Notes under the pieces: model-generated
Database searches by the model: none
What the model was told of the DNA's origin: nothing
The model's input: only the letters and a program-made list of their open reading frames with translations
Source of the DNA: CAWELS01 sp964468205
GTDB taxonomy: Bacteria > Acidobacteriota > Terriglobia > Bryobacterales > Bryobacteraceae
NCBI GenBank assembly: GCA_964468205.1
Contig: CAYXVG010000026.1
Coordinates: 1-64,000 of the forward strand
Direction: 5' to 3'
DNA length: 64,000 nucleotides
Shown: in pieces, positions 19,903 through 29,246 of the stretch
Numbering within the stretch: position 1 is the stretch's first letter
Layout of the letters: every line of letters starts with the position of its first letter
Translations under genes and position numbers: made by a program

Positions 19903-20772
19903 GTGCGAAAGACATCCGCAACTCTGTTCATCATCGCCGCACTCGCCGGGGGAATCTGGCTGCTGGCCGCCGAGCGAAGCGTCGATCCCACGTTTCTTTA
20001 CCGCCATGTGCCGGATTTGGAAGCGGAGCCGTCCGATATCTCCACCTCGAGCTGCCGCTATAAGCCAATCTTCGGAGGGGAAGACTCCCACCGGCGGATC
20101 ATGCGAGGAGTGGCGCGCTTCGGCGAGGTCACCATCGACCCCGGCGGTAATTGCGCGCTTGTCAGCTACCCGCTCGAGGAGCAGATCTACGTGGTTACCG
20201 CGGGGGCGCCCGTGGCTCACTACGGCGAGGAAAAGCACTCGACGAAGACATCGGACTACATGTATCTACCACCCACCGTCCGCCACGGGTTGTCGAACCC
20301 CGGTGGGGGGCCGGCCACGGTGCTCGTAATGGGTTGGCGAATTCCCAAGGATATGGAAATCCAGATTCCAGAGAAGTTCCAGATCGCCAACATGTACGAC
20401 GTACCGCTCGAAGTTGTGGGGAATCATCCGCCATCCTCAAAGTTCCGGCTGCTGATGGGAACCACCGAAAGCAAGCGGGACCGTATCGCGGCCGCGCACG
20501 TGATGACGAGCCTCTTCGTGATGGAGTTCACGCCCGGCGGCACTAACTTCCCGCACCACCATCCGACCGAAGAGGAGTTCTACCTGCTCATGGATGGCGA
20601 GGGCAAGATGGTGGCGGGGGGAGGCATGGACGGCGTCGAAGGGCTGCATCCAGCGAAGCCCGGTGACGCGTACTATTTCCGGCTCAACTGCACCGTCGGA
20701 TTCCATGCATCGGAGAAGCCGGGCACGACCGCCCGCATTTTGGCAGCGCGCAGCCGCTACCCGATGAGATAG
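19903..20772 (+). CDS. Secreted bicupin protein
   Basis: The protein starts at a GTG (MRKTSATLFIIAALAGGIW) and has an N-terminal hydrophobic signal or anchor. Two cupin modules follow. The first includes EEQIYVVTAGAPVAHYG and YLPPTVRHGLSNPGGG. The second has the textbook metal motif NFPHHHPTEEEFYLLMDGEG and a later His in VGFHAS. Cupins of this arrangement bind a metal ion and may be dioxygenases, isomerases or binding proteins. It is directly upstream (29 bp) of the enolase-superfamily dehydratase, which suggests an extracytoplasmic role in handling the same sugar-acid substrate; this is inference. Confidence 0.75.
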   Translation: MRKTSATLFIIAALAGGIWLLAAERSVDPTFLYRHVPDLEAEPSDISTSSCRYKPIFGGEDSHRRIMRGVARFGEVTIDPGGNCALVSYPLEEQIYVVTAGAPVAHYGEEKHSTKTSDYMYLPPTVRHGLSNPGGGPATVLVMGWRIPKDMEIQIPEKFQIANMYDVPLEVVGNHPPSSKFRLLMGTTESKRDRIAAAHVMTSLFVMEFTPGGTNFPHHHPTEEEFYLLMDGEGKMVAGGGMDGVEGLHPAKPGDAYYFRLNCTVGFHASEKPGTTARILAARSRYPMR

Positions 20773-20801
20773 CGGGGCCCCGCGTTCAAGAAGGAGTAAT
20801 C

Positions 20802-22154
20802 ATGAACGAAAAATTTCTATCACGGCGCAATCTCCTCCAGGCATCCACCGGTACGGCGGCGTTGGCTGGCCTGTCTCTCGCCGAGGCGGCCGAAGCAGCG
20901 CAGTCCGGTGTCAACAAGAACTCCTCCCCGAGCGATCTGAAGATCACGGACATGCGGGCGGTCACGATTGCGGCGAACTACGACTACCCGATCATCCGCA
21001 TCGACACGAACCAGGGTGTCTATGGCCTCGGCGAGGTGCGCGACGCGGGCGTGAAGGGCATCGCGCTGATCCTGAAAGCTCATATCCTGGACGAGAATCC
21101 GCTGGACATCAGCCGTATTCTGCGCCGGGTGCGCCCGTTCGCTGGGCAGGGACGCATGGGTGGCGGATACAGTGCGGTGGACATGGCGTTGCACGACATC
21201 GCCGGAAAGGTCTACGGCGTACCGGCGTGGCGGCTGGTGGGCAACAAGGTTCGCGACCGGATCCGGATCTATTGCGACACGACCGGGCACACCGACCCGA
21301 AGGTATACGGCGAGCGCATGAAGAAGCGTCAGGAGATGGGCTTCACGTTCTTCAAGATGGATCTTTACACCAGCCTGGTGAAGGACCGTCCCGGCGCCGT
21401 GAATGACCGCGGGACGGCCACCGAGAAGGGCCTCGGCTACCTCTGCGAATATATCGCCGCCGTTCGCGACGCGATCGGCTGGGACGTTCCGCTCGGCGCC
21501 GACCACTTCGGCCCCCTGAACACCAAGGACTCCATTCGCTACGCCAAGGCCTTTGAGCCCTACAACCTAGCCTGGGCCGAGGACATGATTAGCTGGCGCG
21601 ACTGGAAGGGCCACAAGGAGATTAAGGAGTCCACCAGCACCCCGATTCTCACCGGCGAGAACACCTTCGGCCTCGAGGAAGGCTTTCAGCCGATGCTCGA
21701 CAACAACGCCGTCGATATCATCCACCCCGACCCGGAAACTTCGGGCGCCATACTCGAAACAAAGCGCATCGCCGACTACGCCGAATTGCGGGGCATCCCG
21801 ACGGCGGTACACTTTGCGGGCTCTCCCGTCGGGCAGATGGCGAGCGTGCACATGGCAGCGACGATTAACGATTTTGTCGCCATGGAGAACCATGCCGTCG
21901 ACATGCCCTGGTGGGGCGATCTGGTGACCGGTCCGCCGAAGCCGATCATCCAGGATGGCTACATCCCGGTGCCCGACACTCCGGGTTTGGGCGTTGAGTT
22001 GAACGAGGACGCCGTCAAAGAACACCTTCGCTATCCGGGCTATTTCGAGCCAACCGAGATGTTCAACGACTTCATCGTGTCTGGCTTCCGGCGGGTCGGC
22101 CCGTGGCCGCACTATGACGAGGACGGGAACTGGTGTAACTGTGTAACGTACTGA
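20802..22154 (+). CDS. Tat-exported enolase-superfamily (mandelate racemase/MLE) sugar-acid dehydratase
   Basis: The 450-residue protein begins with a twin-arginine signal (SRRNLLQ, residues 7-13) and an Ala-rich cleavage region. The enolase-superfamily barrel has FKMDLYTS, metal ligands in GADHFG, WAEDMISW and TGENTFGLEEG, and the His-bearing TAVHFAGSPVGQ loop. The pattern resembles galactonate/mannonate-type acid-sugar dehydratases. These abstract the alpha proton of an aldonate and lose water to give a 2-keto-3-deoxy acid, the substrate for the FAH or KdgK-type enzymes encoded 7-11 kb away. An AAGGAG lies 7 bp before the ATG. Exact substrate is unknown, and a Tat-exported member is unusual. 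Confidence 0.82.
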   Translation: MNEKFLSRRNLLQASTGTAALAGLSLAEAAEAAQSGVNKNSSPSDLKITDMRAVTIAANYDYPIIRIDTNQGVYGLGEVRDAGVKGIALILKAHILDENPLDISRILRRVRPFAGQGRMGGGYSAVDMALHDIAGKVYGVPAWRLVGNKVRDRIRIYCDTTGHTDPKVYGERMKKRQEMGFTFFKMDLYTSLVKDRPGAVNDRGTATEKGLGYLCEYIAAVRDAIGWDVPLGADHFGPLNTKDSIRYAKAFEPYNLAWAEDMISWRDWKGHKEIKESTSTPILTGENTFGLEEGFQPMLDNNAVDIIHPDPETSGAILETKRIADYAELRGIPTAVHFAGSPVGQMASVHMAATINDFVAMENHAVDMPWWGDLVTGPPKPIIQDGYIPVPDTPGLGVELNEDAVKEHLRYPGYFEPTEMFNDFIVSGFRRVGPWPHYDEDGNWCNCVTY

Positions 22155-22166
22155 GCGGGAACAAGC

Positions 22167-22209
22167 CCAGTCGCGGCCTTCTCAGCTTGCGCAGAGCAGC
22201 CGCGACTGG
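22167..22209. terminator. 11-bp stem hairpin between convergent genes
   Basis: CCAGTCGCGGC (22167-22177) pairs exactly with GCCGCGACTGG (22199-22209) around a 21-base loop. It fills the 55-bp gap between two convergent genes, so it could serve as a bidirectional terminator, but neither side carries a T-tract. Confidence 0.4.
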
Positions 22210-23121
22210 CTATTCGAGCCGGCCGGCGAAGTAGAGCCGGTTGGCGGTGGCCCCAAGGATGGCGGTCTTCGCGGCGGCCGGGAGACCGAGTTGTTCGGTG
22301 AAGAGAGTGAGGTTCTGGGCGTAGGTGGCTTTCGGGGTCCAGAGTTGGTTGGGGAAGCCGCTGCCCCAAATGCAGCGGTCCGGGGTGTAGGCGTCGATGA
22401 TCTTTCGGCATGGCCCGTGCATGTCACGGAATGGGTATTCCTCTGCGCTGCCGGTGGCGAGAAAAGTCAGCTTGGCGTGGGTGTTGGGGAACTTGGCCAG
22501 CCGCAGCATGGCGGCAAGGGTGCGTTCCATCTCCGGACCGGCTTTGAGGTTCAGGCAGTGATCGATGACGATAGGCTGCCGGTTGAATTTCTCGAGCATG
22601 CGGGCGACGGCGTCCGTGTTGTCGCGGTTGCAGAGAATGTTGACGACGATGCCGGCGTTTCCGCAGCCCTTCCATAGCTCCTGTACGCCGGGGCTGTCCA
22701 TGCGGCCGTCTTTCGCGGGACGGCTGCGCATGGCGTGGATGTTGAACTCGCGGACGTACCGGGGGATCAGCGGCGGAGCACTGGGATCGTCGGGGTCAAG
22801 AGTGCAGACGCCGGCGGACCAAGCGCGTGTCCGGGCCGCGGTGTCGCAGGTGAAGCGGTTGTCGTACCCGTAAAAGCTGGAGGTTTGCACGAGGCAGGCT
22901 CCGGCGACGCCGTTTTCCCGCATTCTGCGCCGGAGCGTTTCTACGCGGCCCGATTCGCCGGGCGGGTACAGCGGATCGGGAATGGGCGGATAGCGTTCCT
23001 CCTCCGCTGAGTAAATATGGGTGTGCGTGTCGATAATGAGCTCCGCCGCGCGCACGGGGCGAGCCGTCCACGGTGTGAGCGCGGCGCCGGCGAGAAACTG
23101 CCGCCTGTTAAGAGTTGCCAT
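22210..23121 (-). CDS. Tat-exported amidohydrolase-2 / lactonase-like hydrolase
   Basis: The 303-residue protein starts with a twin-arginine signal (RRQFLAGAALTPW, residues 6-18, then ARPVRA). The metal-dependent TIM barrel begins DTHTHIY (31-37) and includes IDHCLNLKAG and the late active-site WGSGFPN. It belongs to COG3618-type amidohydrolases, which include fuconolactone and 4-sulfomuconolactone hydrolases. A role opening an aldonolactone fits the convergent Tat-exported acid-sugar dehydratase, but that is inference. AGGAGG precedes the ATG. Confidence 0.75.
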   Translation of the reverse strand: MATLNRRQFLAGAALTPWTARPVRAAELIIDTHTHIYSAEEERYPPIPDPLYPPGESGRVETLRRRMRENGVAGACLVQTSSFYGYDNRFTCDTAARTRAWSAGVCTLDPDDPSAPPLIPRYVREFNIHAMRSRPAKDGRMDSPGVQELWKGCGNAGIVVNILCNRDNTDAVARMLEKFNRQPIVIDHCLNLKAGPEMERTLAAMLRLAKFPNTHAKLTFLATGSAEEYPFRDMHGPCRKIIDAYTPDRCIWGSGFPNQLWTPKATYAQNLTLFTEQLGLPAAAKTAILGATANRLYFAGRLE

Positions 23122-23248
23122 TCCGGTCCTCCTGCCTTGCGGCCTCCATCATACATGGCCGAGGCGGGTACGGCTCCCGTTCTGGCCGCGCGGCGGTAAA
23201 GTGCGAAACGAAGCCCGCGATTGCCGGGCCTCTGGCACGGTAGCCACT

Positions 23249-23635
23249 CTAAGGGTTCGAATTGAAGATGTCGATGGCGATTGGCCACGAGCCGTCTGGC
23301 TGCCGGCGGCGGATCTCGATGAATTTGTAGTTGACCTCCCGCTCAGGATAGCCCTCCGGCTGCACGCGCATCTTCATCGAACCGCGGACGTAGGCGAGGT
23401 CATCCCGGCCGTCGATATCGACCAGCAGCGGCGGTTCGACCGCCAATACCTTGGGGAACTGGCGCCCCCAGTCCATCACGGCTGCCCGGCCGTGGACCTC
23501 GGTCAAACCTTCCGGCATGACGACTGCGTCTTCCGTGTAATGCTTGCCTAAGGCCCCCCAATCACCTGCGCTCATAGCTTCGGTGAGGCCGAGGTAGCTT
23601 TCACGAATCATCTTTGCATCATCCTCGCTGAACAT
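23249..23635 (-). CDS. SnoaL/DUF4440-like NTF2-fold protein
   Basis: The 128-residue protein has the NTF2-like pattern: an amphipathic helix (SYLGLTEAMSAGDWGALGKHYTEDAVVMPEG), a second helix with GRAAVMDW, and beta strands (PPLLVDIDGRDDLAYVRGSMKMRV, EVNYKFIEIRRRQPDGSWPIAIDIFN). Such proteins are small cone-shaped enzymes or ligand-binding proteins; the exact role cannot be told. I start at the ATG at 23635, preceded by TGGAGGGAACC; an upstream extension to 23773 is proline-rich and has no such site. It stands alone between the amidohydrolase and the cytochrome genes. Confidence 0.7.
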   Translation of the reverse strand: MFSEDDAKMIRESYLGLTEAMSAGDWGALGKHYTEDAVVMPEGLTEVHGRAAVMDWGRQFPKVLAVEPPLLVDIDGRDDLAYVRGSMKMRVQPEGYPEREVNYKFIEIRRRQPDGSWPIAIDIFNSNP

Positions 23636-23747
23636 GGTTCCCTCCATTGACGGCAGAGTGTGCCGGGACTGAATCCGGCGGGGCCAGTATACTGATTTTT
23701 GCCACGAGACGGCAATGGCGCTGTGCGGTGGTGGTGGCGGCGCCGTT

Positions 23748-25364
23748 TCAGGGTTTGCCGGAGACGGTAGCACCCGCCGAGGCCAGAACGATGGACGACG
23801 CAGACGCAGCAGCCTCGTAGAGGCAGGTGAAGCGCTCCGGTTCTTCGGCTTCGTAGGGGCTCAGATTGTGCGCCCAGCGGAATGAGATCGGCTGGTACCG
23901 CAACTCCGCCTCCATGTGGAACGGGCCCGCGGCGGCATTCACGGCCATCGAGTAGCGCACGCGGTCTCCCCCTCCGATGAAGTCGGCGTCGCCGGTGGCA
24001 TCGCCGCGGACGGCGATGTCTTCACCGGCTGATCGCTTGTCGAATCCCGCCGGAAGCAGCCGGTTGTCCTTCCCGAAGCGAACCGCAGAGAGCAATCCGG
24101 TGGTGGGGACGCCTTTGGGATCGAACATGATGGCTTCGTAGATCTGCACTTGGTCACCTGAGCGGATTTCGGCGTAGTGCGGCTCGAACCGCCGGGGATC
24201 GGCGTCATTATCGTTGCCGTGGATCAGTCCACTCGGCTCGAGTTTGCCGGACTCAAAGATCGTATCGCCTTCGCGGTCCTTGACGGCCACGTGCAGCCAG
24301 GCGCGCCGGGAGGGGTACGCCGTCGGCACTTTGTGGCCAGCCAGGTTGCGCACGACGACGGTTGCTTCGAGGAGGCCGCCGCTGAGACGCGTGCGCTCGA
24401 TGGCGAGGCGCGCCGATTGCGTTTCCAGGTGCTCCGCCGTCCGCCGCGAAGTTGTCTCCAATTCCTGCGGCAGGGCAGCTACACCAAGCTCACCGCGGGC
24501 CAAATTGAGCAGACGCGGCATGAAGAAGTTCCCGCCCCGGAAGACGTGGCGGGAGACGTTCTCGCGTGGCTGCCCGAGCACCCGCGTCACCGCAACCGGT
24601 TCGGCGACCTCGGGCATGTGGCAGTCTTGACAACTCTTGCTCTCCCGGTAGCCGCTGTGCAGCCACTCCTGGTAGGGGACCTGCTCGGGCAACTCGCCGA
24701 TCACTTCGCCGCCTGGCCCCAAGGCGTGTGTGATGAGGGTATGGCAGGTGGCGCAGAGCTCGCTCCGCTGCACGTGGCTGGCCTCGACCGGCTCGAATCC
24801 GGAGGTCGAGGACCGCATTACCGTCTGTCGCCCGTTATCCACCTCGAATGGGCCGTAAATGTTCCGGACGCCCGGGGCCTCGACGCCGCCGATGATGAAG
24901 CCGCCCACCAGGCTCTCCTTCGAGCCGAGGTTGCCGCTTTCGATCTGGTGGCACAAGGTGCAGGAGACCCCATCGGCAAACAGGCTGCCCTCTTGGCCCA
25001 CCAACGGGAGGTGCTCAAAGACTTCGCCCTTACCGCCCTGGCTCATCGCATTGTAGCGGGCCATCGGCATGTGGCATTTCGCGCACTCGTCCTGAATCGC
25101 GGCGGAAGCTTCGGGGTGGTCGATGGTTTCGCGGCGCACGGCCGCTTGCCAGTAGGGGTCTCGCGCGGAGTTTGCCATCATGCTCGCACGCCAGTCGAAC
25201 CCGATCGAGATGTCCTCGCCAGAGTGGGTGGTTAGGCCGTTGTGGCATGCCAGGCATCGGTCCGAGGTTTGGAACCGCGGCGTGTCCTGGGCCAAGCTCG
25301 ATACGGCAGCAAGGGTGAACACCAGCGGCAACCCCAGTAAGCGCCATTGCGATGGATTTCGCAT
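23748..25364 (-). CDS. Exported pentaheme c-type cytochrome
   Basis: The 538-residue protein starts at the ATG at 25364 (MRNPSQWRLLGLPLVF, signal cleaved near SSLAQ), preceded by GGAGGTGAAG. Five CxxCH heme sites lie in the N-terminal half: CLACH, CAKCH, CTLCH, CATCH and CQDCH. The C-terminal ~250 residues lack heme motifs and are beta-rich (LEATVVVRNLAGHKVPTAYPSRRAWLHVAVKD), like the Ig/beta-sandwich domains of cytochrome c554-related multiheme proteins. It should reside in the periplasm or at the outer membrane and carry electrons. Its ribosome-binding site overlaps the last codons of the upstream cytochrome-barrel gene, so the two are translationally coupled. Confidence 0.85.
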   Translation of the reverse strand: MRNPSQWRLLGLPLVFTLAAVSSLAQDTPRFQTSDRCLACHNGLTTHSGEDISIGFDWRASMMANSARDPYWQAAVRRETIDHPEASAAIQDECAKCHMPMARYNAMSQGGKGEVFEHLPLVGQEGSLFADGVSCTLCHQIESGNLGSKESLVGGFIIGGVEAPGVRNIYGPFEVDNGRQTVMRSSTSGFEPVEASHVQRSELCATCHTLITHALGPGGEVIGELPEQVPYQEWLHSGYRESKSCQDCHMPEVAEPVAVTRVLGQPRENVSRHVFRGGNFFMPRLLNLARGELGVAALPQELETTSRRTAEHLETQSARLAIERTRLSGGLLEATVVVRNLAGHKVPTAYPSRRAWLHVAVKDREGDTIFESGKLEPSGLIHGNDNDADPRRFEPHYAEIRSGDQVQIYEAIMFDPKGVPTTGLLSAVRFGKDNRLLPAGFDKRSAGEDIAVRGDATGDADFIGGGDRVRYSMAVNAAAGPFHMEAELRYQPISFRWAHNLSPYEAEEPERFTCLYEAAASASSIVLASAGATVSGKP

Positions 25365-25366
25365 CT

Positions 25367-26518
25367 TCACCTCCAGCCCTCGAACAACCCGCCGTCGAAG
25401 GTATCCCACAAAAGGTAGAAAACCAACGCCGTCGACCGCGAACCGGTTTGGGTAACCGGAAAGCGGATCCCGACGTTCGCCATCACGTGCTGCCGCTTGC
25501 TGAGCGTGAACTGCACTTGGGGCAGCAGGTCCCATTCGATCTCGGCTCCGGACTCCACCTCGCGTGCCGCCAGCACCTCGATCATTGGCGTCCACGCTCG
25601 GCCGAACCCTCTGTTTTGAGCGAAAGTCCGCCCGAAAGCGGTGCGCCAAAACACCTCCTTGGAAGCGTCGTCCTCATGCGTTGGCAATTCGGCTCCGGCT
25701 TGGAACTGCACGAAGCTGTCAGCGGGCAGGAGCTGACCGTAGGCGAGATAGGGTTCGAACACCGTCACGCCCTTGCCAGTTGCCCGGTCCGGGTCGCCGG
25801 TGGGGAAAGCGATCTCAGCGGCAGCGCTGAAGATCGAGCCGGTGCGGAGGCTGCTCACCAGCGCCCGCTTATATCCCAGTTTGATGTCACCGACGCCGCC
25901 GCCCCAGTCGTCGCCGGCGTGGCGCGCGTAGCGGAACGGGATCGCCGCTTCCACCTGGTTTCGCGCGCCGAAACGCTTTTCATACGTTGCTACGTGGGAG
26001 AGCGCCGCCGGCCCCTCCAATGAGACGTTGCTCGTCAACAACGCTTCGTCTTCCGGGAAGGCCTTGCCCGTAACCAGGGCCAGCGGCAGGTTCAGTTCTC
26101 CGCGCGGCCAAGCCGGTTCCTTGCAGAATCCCCGAAGGAACTCTACTACCGCTTGCATCTGTTCAAGCGAGAGAGCCTCGCCGAACGCGGGCATGATGGG
26201 CGAGAAAGCGCGCCTTGGACCGCCCTCATGCACCACTGCCACCCAGTCCGGGCTCGGCTCCCGCGAGGCGAACGTGCAATCGGTGAAATCCGGAAGCGGC
26301 GTGTCAAACCCGACGGTGGATTGCGGCGCCCCCTCACCGGCAGGACCGTGACAAGCCGAGCAAGTCGCGTGGTAGATCTCCTTCCCGCCACTTAGTTTTG
26401 GGATGGGATCCCCAAGGGTTCCAGCATGAACCGGTCCCTGGCGCCATGCCTCCGCGAGGGTAAGCAGCAGTGCCGTTAAGGTGACGGCTTGGATAAACGC
26501 GCGCGCTCGATGATTCAT
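25367..26518 (-). CDS. Fusion of a monoheme cytochrome c domain and an outer-membrane beta-barrel
   Basis: After a signal peptide (cleavage near LAEAW), residues about 40-130 form a class I cytochrome c domain. It has CSACHGPAGEGAP (heme site 53-57), a likely axial Met in SPIMPAFGE and the closing helix LEQMQAVVEFLRGF. Residues about 140-383 lack heme motifs and show alternating beta-strand patterns (EAAIPFRYAR, IKLGYKRALVSS, FVQFQAGAELP, QVQFTLSKRQHVMANVGIRFPV) with a terminal aromatic segment. They resemble the outer-membrane transporter barrels of the meta-pathway family. One polypeptide would therefore place a heme next to a pore. The gene's last codons (TGG AGG TGA) contain the ribosome-binding site of the pentaheme gene 2 bp downstream. 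Confidence 0.75.
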   Translation of the reverse strand: MNHRARAFIQAVTLTALLLTLAEAWRQGPVHAGTLGDPIPKLSGGKEIYHATCSACHGPAGEGAPQSTVGFDTPLPDFTDCTFASREPSPDWVAVVHEGGPRRAFSPIMPAFGEALSLEQMQAVVEFLRGFCKEPAWPRGELNLPLALVTGKAFPEDEALLTSNVSLEGPAALSHVATYEKRFGARNQVEAAIPFRYARHAGDDWGGGVGDIKLGYKRALVSSLRTGSIFSAAAEIAFPTGDPDRATGKGVTVFEPYLAYGQLLPADSFVQFQAGAELPTHEDDASKEVFWRTAFGRTFAQNRGFGRAWTPMIEVLAAREVESGAEIEWDLLPQVQFTLSKRQHVMANVGIRFPVTQTGSRSTALVFYLLWDTFDGGLFEGWR

Positions 26519-26659
26519 GACACTAATTCAAAGATAATACTATTCAGGGCCTGTTACTCCTTTTTTTTGCGCGCGGCTTTGCTCTGCAAGAGAAGCGGTT
26601 CGGTGAGCCCGCCGGCCTGGGGCGACGTGGAATCGGGGAGCAACCTGGCCGACCGTGAT

Positions 26660-29221
26660 TCAGTTCTGGCTCTCACGGGCGATTGCTTCGGGAGTATCCT
26701 CCGTCACTTCCGCTTCCGAATCGCTCGGACGCGTCTCAGGCGCGAAGCGCACCGGGATTCGAGATTGGAAATCCGCCATGTGGCGGTCAGCCTCCGCCAT
26801 ATCGCCCCGGTCTTTGTAAACCGCCGCTTTGTAGTAGCTTAGGCCGGCACGGACGTAGCCAAGTTCCGCCTCCGAGAGCCGGGCGAGGTAGGGGTCGGAC
26901 TCCGGAGGCGTTTGTTGCCACAGGAGGTCGTAGAACTCCGCGAGGGCCACTGACCGGAACCATTTCGTCTTTCCTTCCTTCTCCTGGCGGTTGGTCATGG
27001 GCGCAAGGTATTCGATAATCGGGCGGTCGTCAGTGTTGACCGGGCCCGGGGGGACTATTACGGCGGATCTGCTGAGATTGCCAATGTAGAAGGGCAAGGT
27101 TACGGCGAGGGTAGCTTCCGCGGGAAGCGTCGCGATGCCGCTGATGTACCTGCCGCGGTCCACGATAACCGCCGGGTCGAGTACGCGCTCGCCAGACGAC
27201 CCGATGAAGGCGATCAGCGGCCGTGAGGGCCGAAACTCGCCTCGCCAGAGAACCACATGGGGGAAGACGTGCAGCATGGTTCTCGCGATGGTGAAGAACT
27301 CTGCTTCCGACACTTGGTAGAGAGGAAGCCACTGGACAAAGATGCCGCCGGGTTTGAGCCGCGATTTTGCTGTTTCAAAGTGCTCGACGCTGTAGAGGCT
27401 TCCCACGCCCGAGCGCCATGGTATGAATAAGTCCGCGATGATAGCGTCATAGCGGCGCCGGTCGCCCGCCAGGCGGTTGCGGCCGTCCTCGGCCAGAAGG
27501 GTGGTTCGGGGATCGGTGAACAGACCTTGCGCAAACCCGTTGAAGTACAGTTTTCCGGCCTCGATAACTTCGGGAATGAGTTCGCAAACGACGACTCTTG
27601 TAGCCGGCTGGCGCATCGCGGCGCCGGCCGAAATGCCGGTTCCCATGCCGAGGAAGAAGATCTCATTGGGGCTAGGATGGCTCATCAACGGAATGAGCGT
27701 CTGATTCTGTTCCGTTTCCATAGCCCCGCTGCCGCCGAGGCGGTAGTGATTGTTCACTTTGAGACTGAGGCTCCCGTTTCGGTCGATAGCCGCGACAACC
27801 CCATTGTTGCCCTCCCACAATTGGAGAAGGCGTTCGCTGCGGTCCGCGCGAAGGCGTATGACGGGCAAGCGGGTTGCGTCCAGAATGGTGAATAATGACA
27901 GAACTCCAGCCACGGGCAGGACTCGGAGGAGACCGGATGCCCTGGAAGAACCTTGCACGGTTATCAAAGCGAGCAGGAAGTAGGCAACCGCGAGGAGACG
28001 CATGGAGCCCCATATTCCGAAGGCAGAGAGCAGTACGAACCCCGTAAGCAGGGAGCCCGCGACGGCGCCCGCCGTGTTCAGAGCCACGAGGCGGCCAATC
28101 GCCTTGCCCGCGCCCATTCTTGTTTCCTGCATGGCGCGCAGCAGATAAGGAAATATGCTGCCTATTAGAATTCCGGGAATGAGCACAATGAGGAAGGTGT
28201 CCGTGAACACGGATACGAGATACGGCACCCACCCCTTGCCGCTCCCGAGATACCCAAGGCCGGCCGTAACGTCAATAAAGGCAAACGGAGTCAGCGCGAC
28301 GGCGAACCCCGACAGCGCGAGTAGAACGCCAAGCACCGGGCGGGGATGCGCACGCAACAGGCAGAGACGGTTGGCCAGTACGGAGCCAAGCCCGAGCGCA
28401 GTGAGGAACACGACGAGGATTGCCGAGAACGTGTATACGGAGTTCTGCAACACCTGGGAAAACATTCGCGTCCAGACGACCTCAAGCCCGAGCGCGAGGA
28501 AACCGGAGGAGGCGGCCAGAAGCCAGAACACCAGCGGCGCCGGGGCCGGCGCGCGGGGTTTCCGCTTCGACACTGGAGCAGTTGGGGCAGTCGGTAGGGA
28601 ACGCCGGCTCAGAAACCATGCAACCAAGGCGATGCCAAGGTTCAACGCGATCGCGATCAGGTAGCTATTGCGGAATCCGAACAGCCGCGGCAGGTAGAAG
28701 CCGGCCGCGAAAGCCCCACCTGCCGCGCCGGCCGTGTTTATCGCATATAAGAACGACCCGTCGCGCCCGAGCCGACCGGGGCCCCGAACCAAGTGCTGCC
28801 CCATCACCGGGAAGGTACCACCCATCAGAAACGATGGCGGGAAGAGAACGGCAGCGGAGAGAAGGATCTTCGCCGCGGCCAGAAGCGCCGGGCTGTCACC
28901 GGCGGCGGCGTAAAGGGGTTCATACAGTTCCCGGTAAAGCCGATTCAGCGCAAAATAGAGAAGCGCTGAGACGGAGACGCCGATTTCCAGGATGGCGTAA
29001 GTGCGAAGTGCATTTCCCAGTTGACCGACGCGACTCCCCCACCAGTACCCACCGGCGGCGAGTCCCAAAAAGAAGACGGCAAGGGTGGTGGCCGCGGCCT
29101 GCGCGGTGTTCCCGAAGATGTGCCCCAACTCTTTGAGCCACAGGACCTCGTAGACAAGCCCGGTGAACCCAGACAGGAAAAAGAGGATTGGGATGGCGAA
29201 GCGGTTCAACTGAAACGTCAT
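26660..29221 (-). CDS. Fused membrane/spermidine-synthase-like protein
   Basis: The 853-residue protein has an N-terminal membrane part (about 14 helices) beginning with FFLSGFTGLVYEVLWLKELG, the standard opening of fused MFS/spermidine synthases. The cytosolic part has an SAM-dependent-transferase fold with FLGMGTGISAGA, VVVCELIPEVIEAG, LLAEDGRNRLAG and DAIIADLF, where spermidine synthases have the aminopropyl-transfer Asp. The C-terminal 70 residues are helical and TPR-like. Whether it makes a polyamine is uncertain; many such fusions have no proven activity. It is 141 bp upstream of the cytochrome-barrel gene on the same strand, so it may belong to that transcription unit. Confidence 0.8.
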   Translation of the reverse strand: MTFQLNRFAIPILFFLSGFTGLVYEVLWLKELGHIFGNTAQAAATTLAVFFLGLAAGGYWWGSRVGQLGNALRTYAILEIGVSVSALLYFALNRLYRELYEPLYAAAGDSPALLAAAKILLSAAVLFPPSFLMGGTFPVMGQHLVRGPGRLGRDGSFLYAINTAGAAGGAFAAGFYLPRLFGFRNSYLIAIALNLGIALVAWFLSRRSLPTAPTAPVSKRKPRAPAPAPLVFWLLAASSGFLALGLEVVWTRMFSQVLQNSVYTFSAILVVFLTALGLGSVLANRLCLLRAHPRPVLGVLLALSGFAVALTPFAFIDVTAGLGYLGSGKGWVPYLVSVFTDTFLIVLIPGILIGSIFPYLLRAMQETRMGAGKAIGRLVALNTAGAVAGSLLTGFVLLSAFGIWGSMRLLAVAYFLLALITVQGSSRASGLLRVLPVAGVLSLFTILDATRLPVIRLRADRSERLLQLWEGNNGVVAAIDRNGSLSLKVNNHYRLGGSGAMETEQNQTLIPLMSHPSPNEIFFLGMGTGISAGAAMRQPATRVVVCELIPEVIEAGKLYFNGFAQGLFTDPRTTLLAEDGRNRLAGDRRRYDAIIADLFIPWRSGVGSLYSVEHFETAKSRLKPGGIFVQWLPLYQVSEAEFFTIARTMLHVFPHVVLWRGEFRPSRPLIAFIGSSGERVLDPAVIVDRGRYISGIATLPAEATLAVTLPFYIGNLSRSAVIVPPGPVNTDDRPIIEYLAPMTNRQEKEGKTKWFRSVALAEFYDLLWQQTPPESDPYLARLSEAELGYVRAGLSYYKAAVYKDRGDMAEADRHMADFQSRIPVRFAPETRPSDSEAEVTEDTPEAIARESQN

Positions 29222-29246
29222 CCCGAACTACCCGGCAGCGGCTTGA

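Noticed and set aside
24177..25235. 352-codon plus-strand frame opposite the pentaheme cytochrome
   Set aside because: It is antisense to a gene with five heme motifs and has low-complexity His/Arg/Ala composition.
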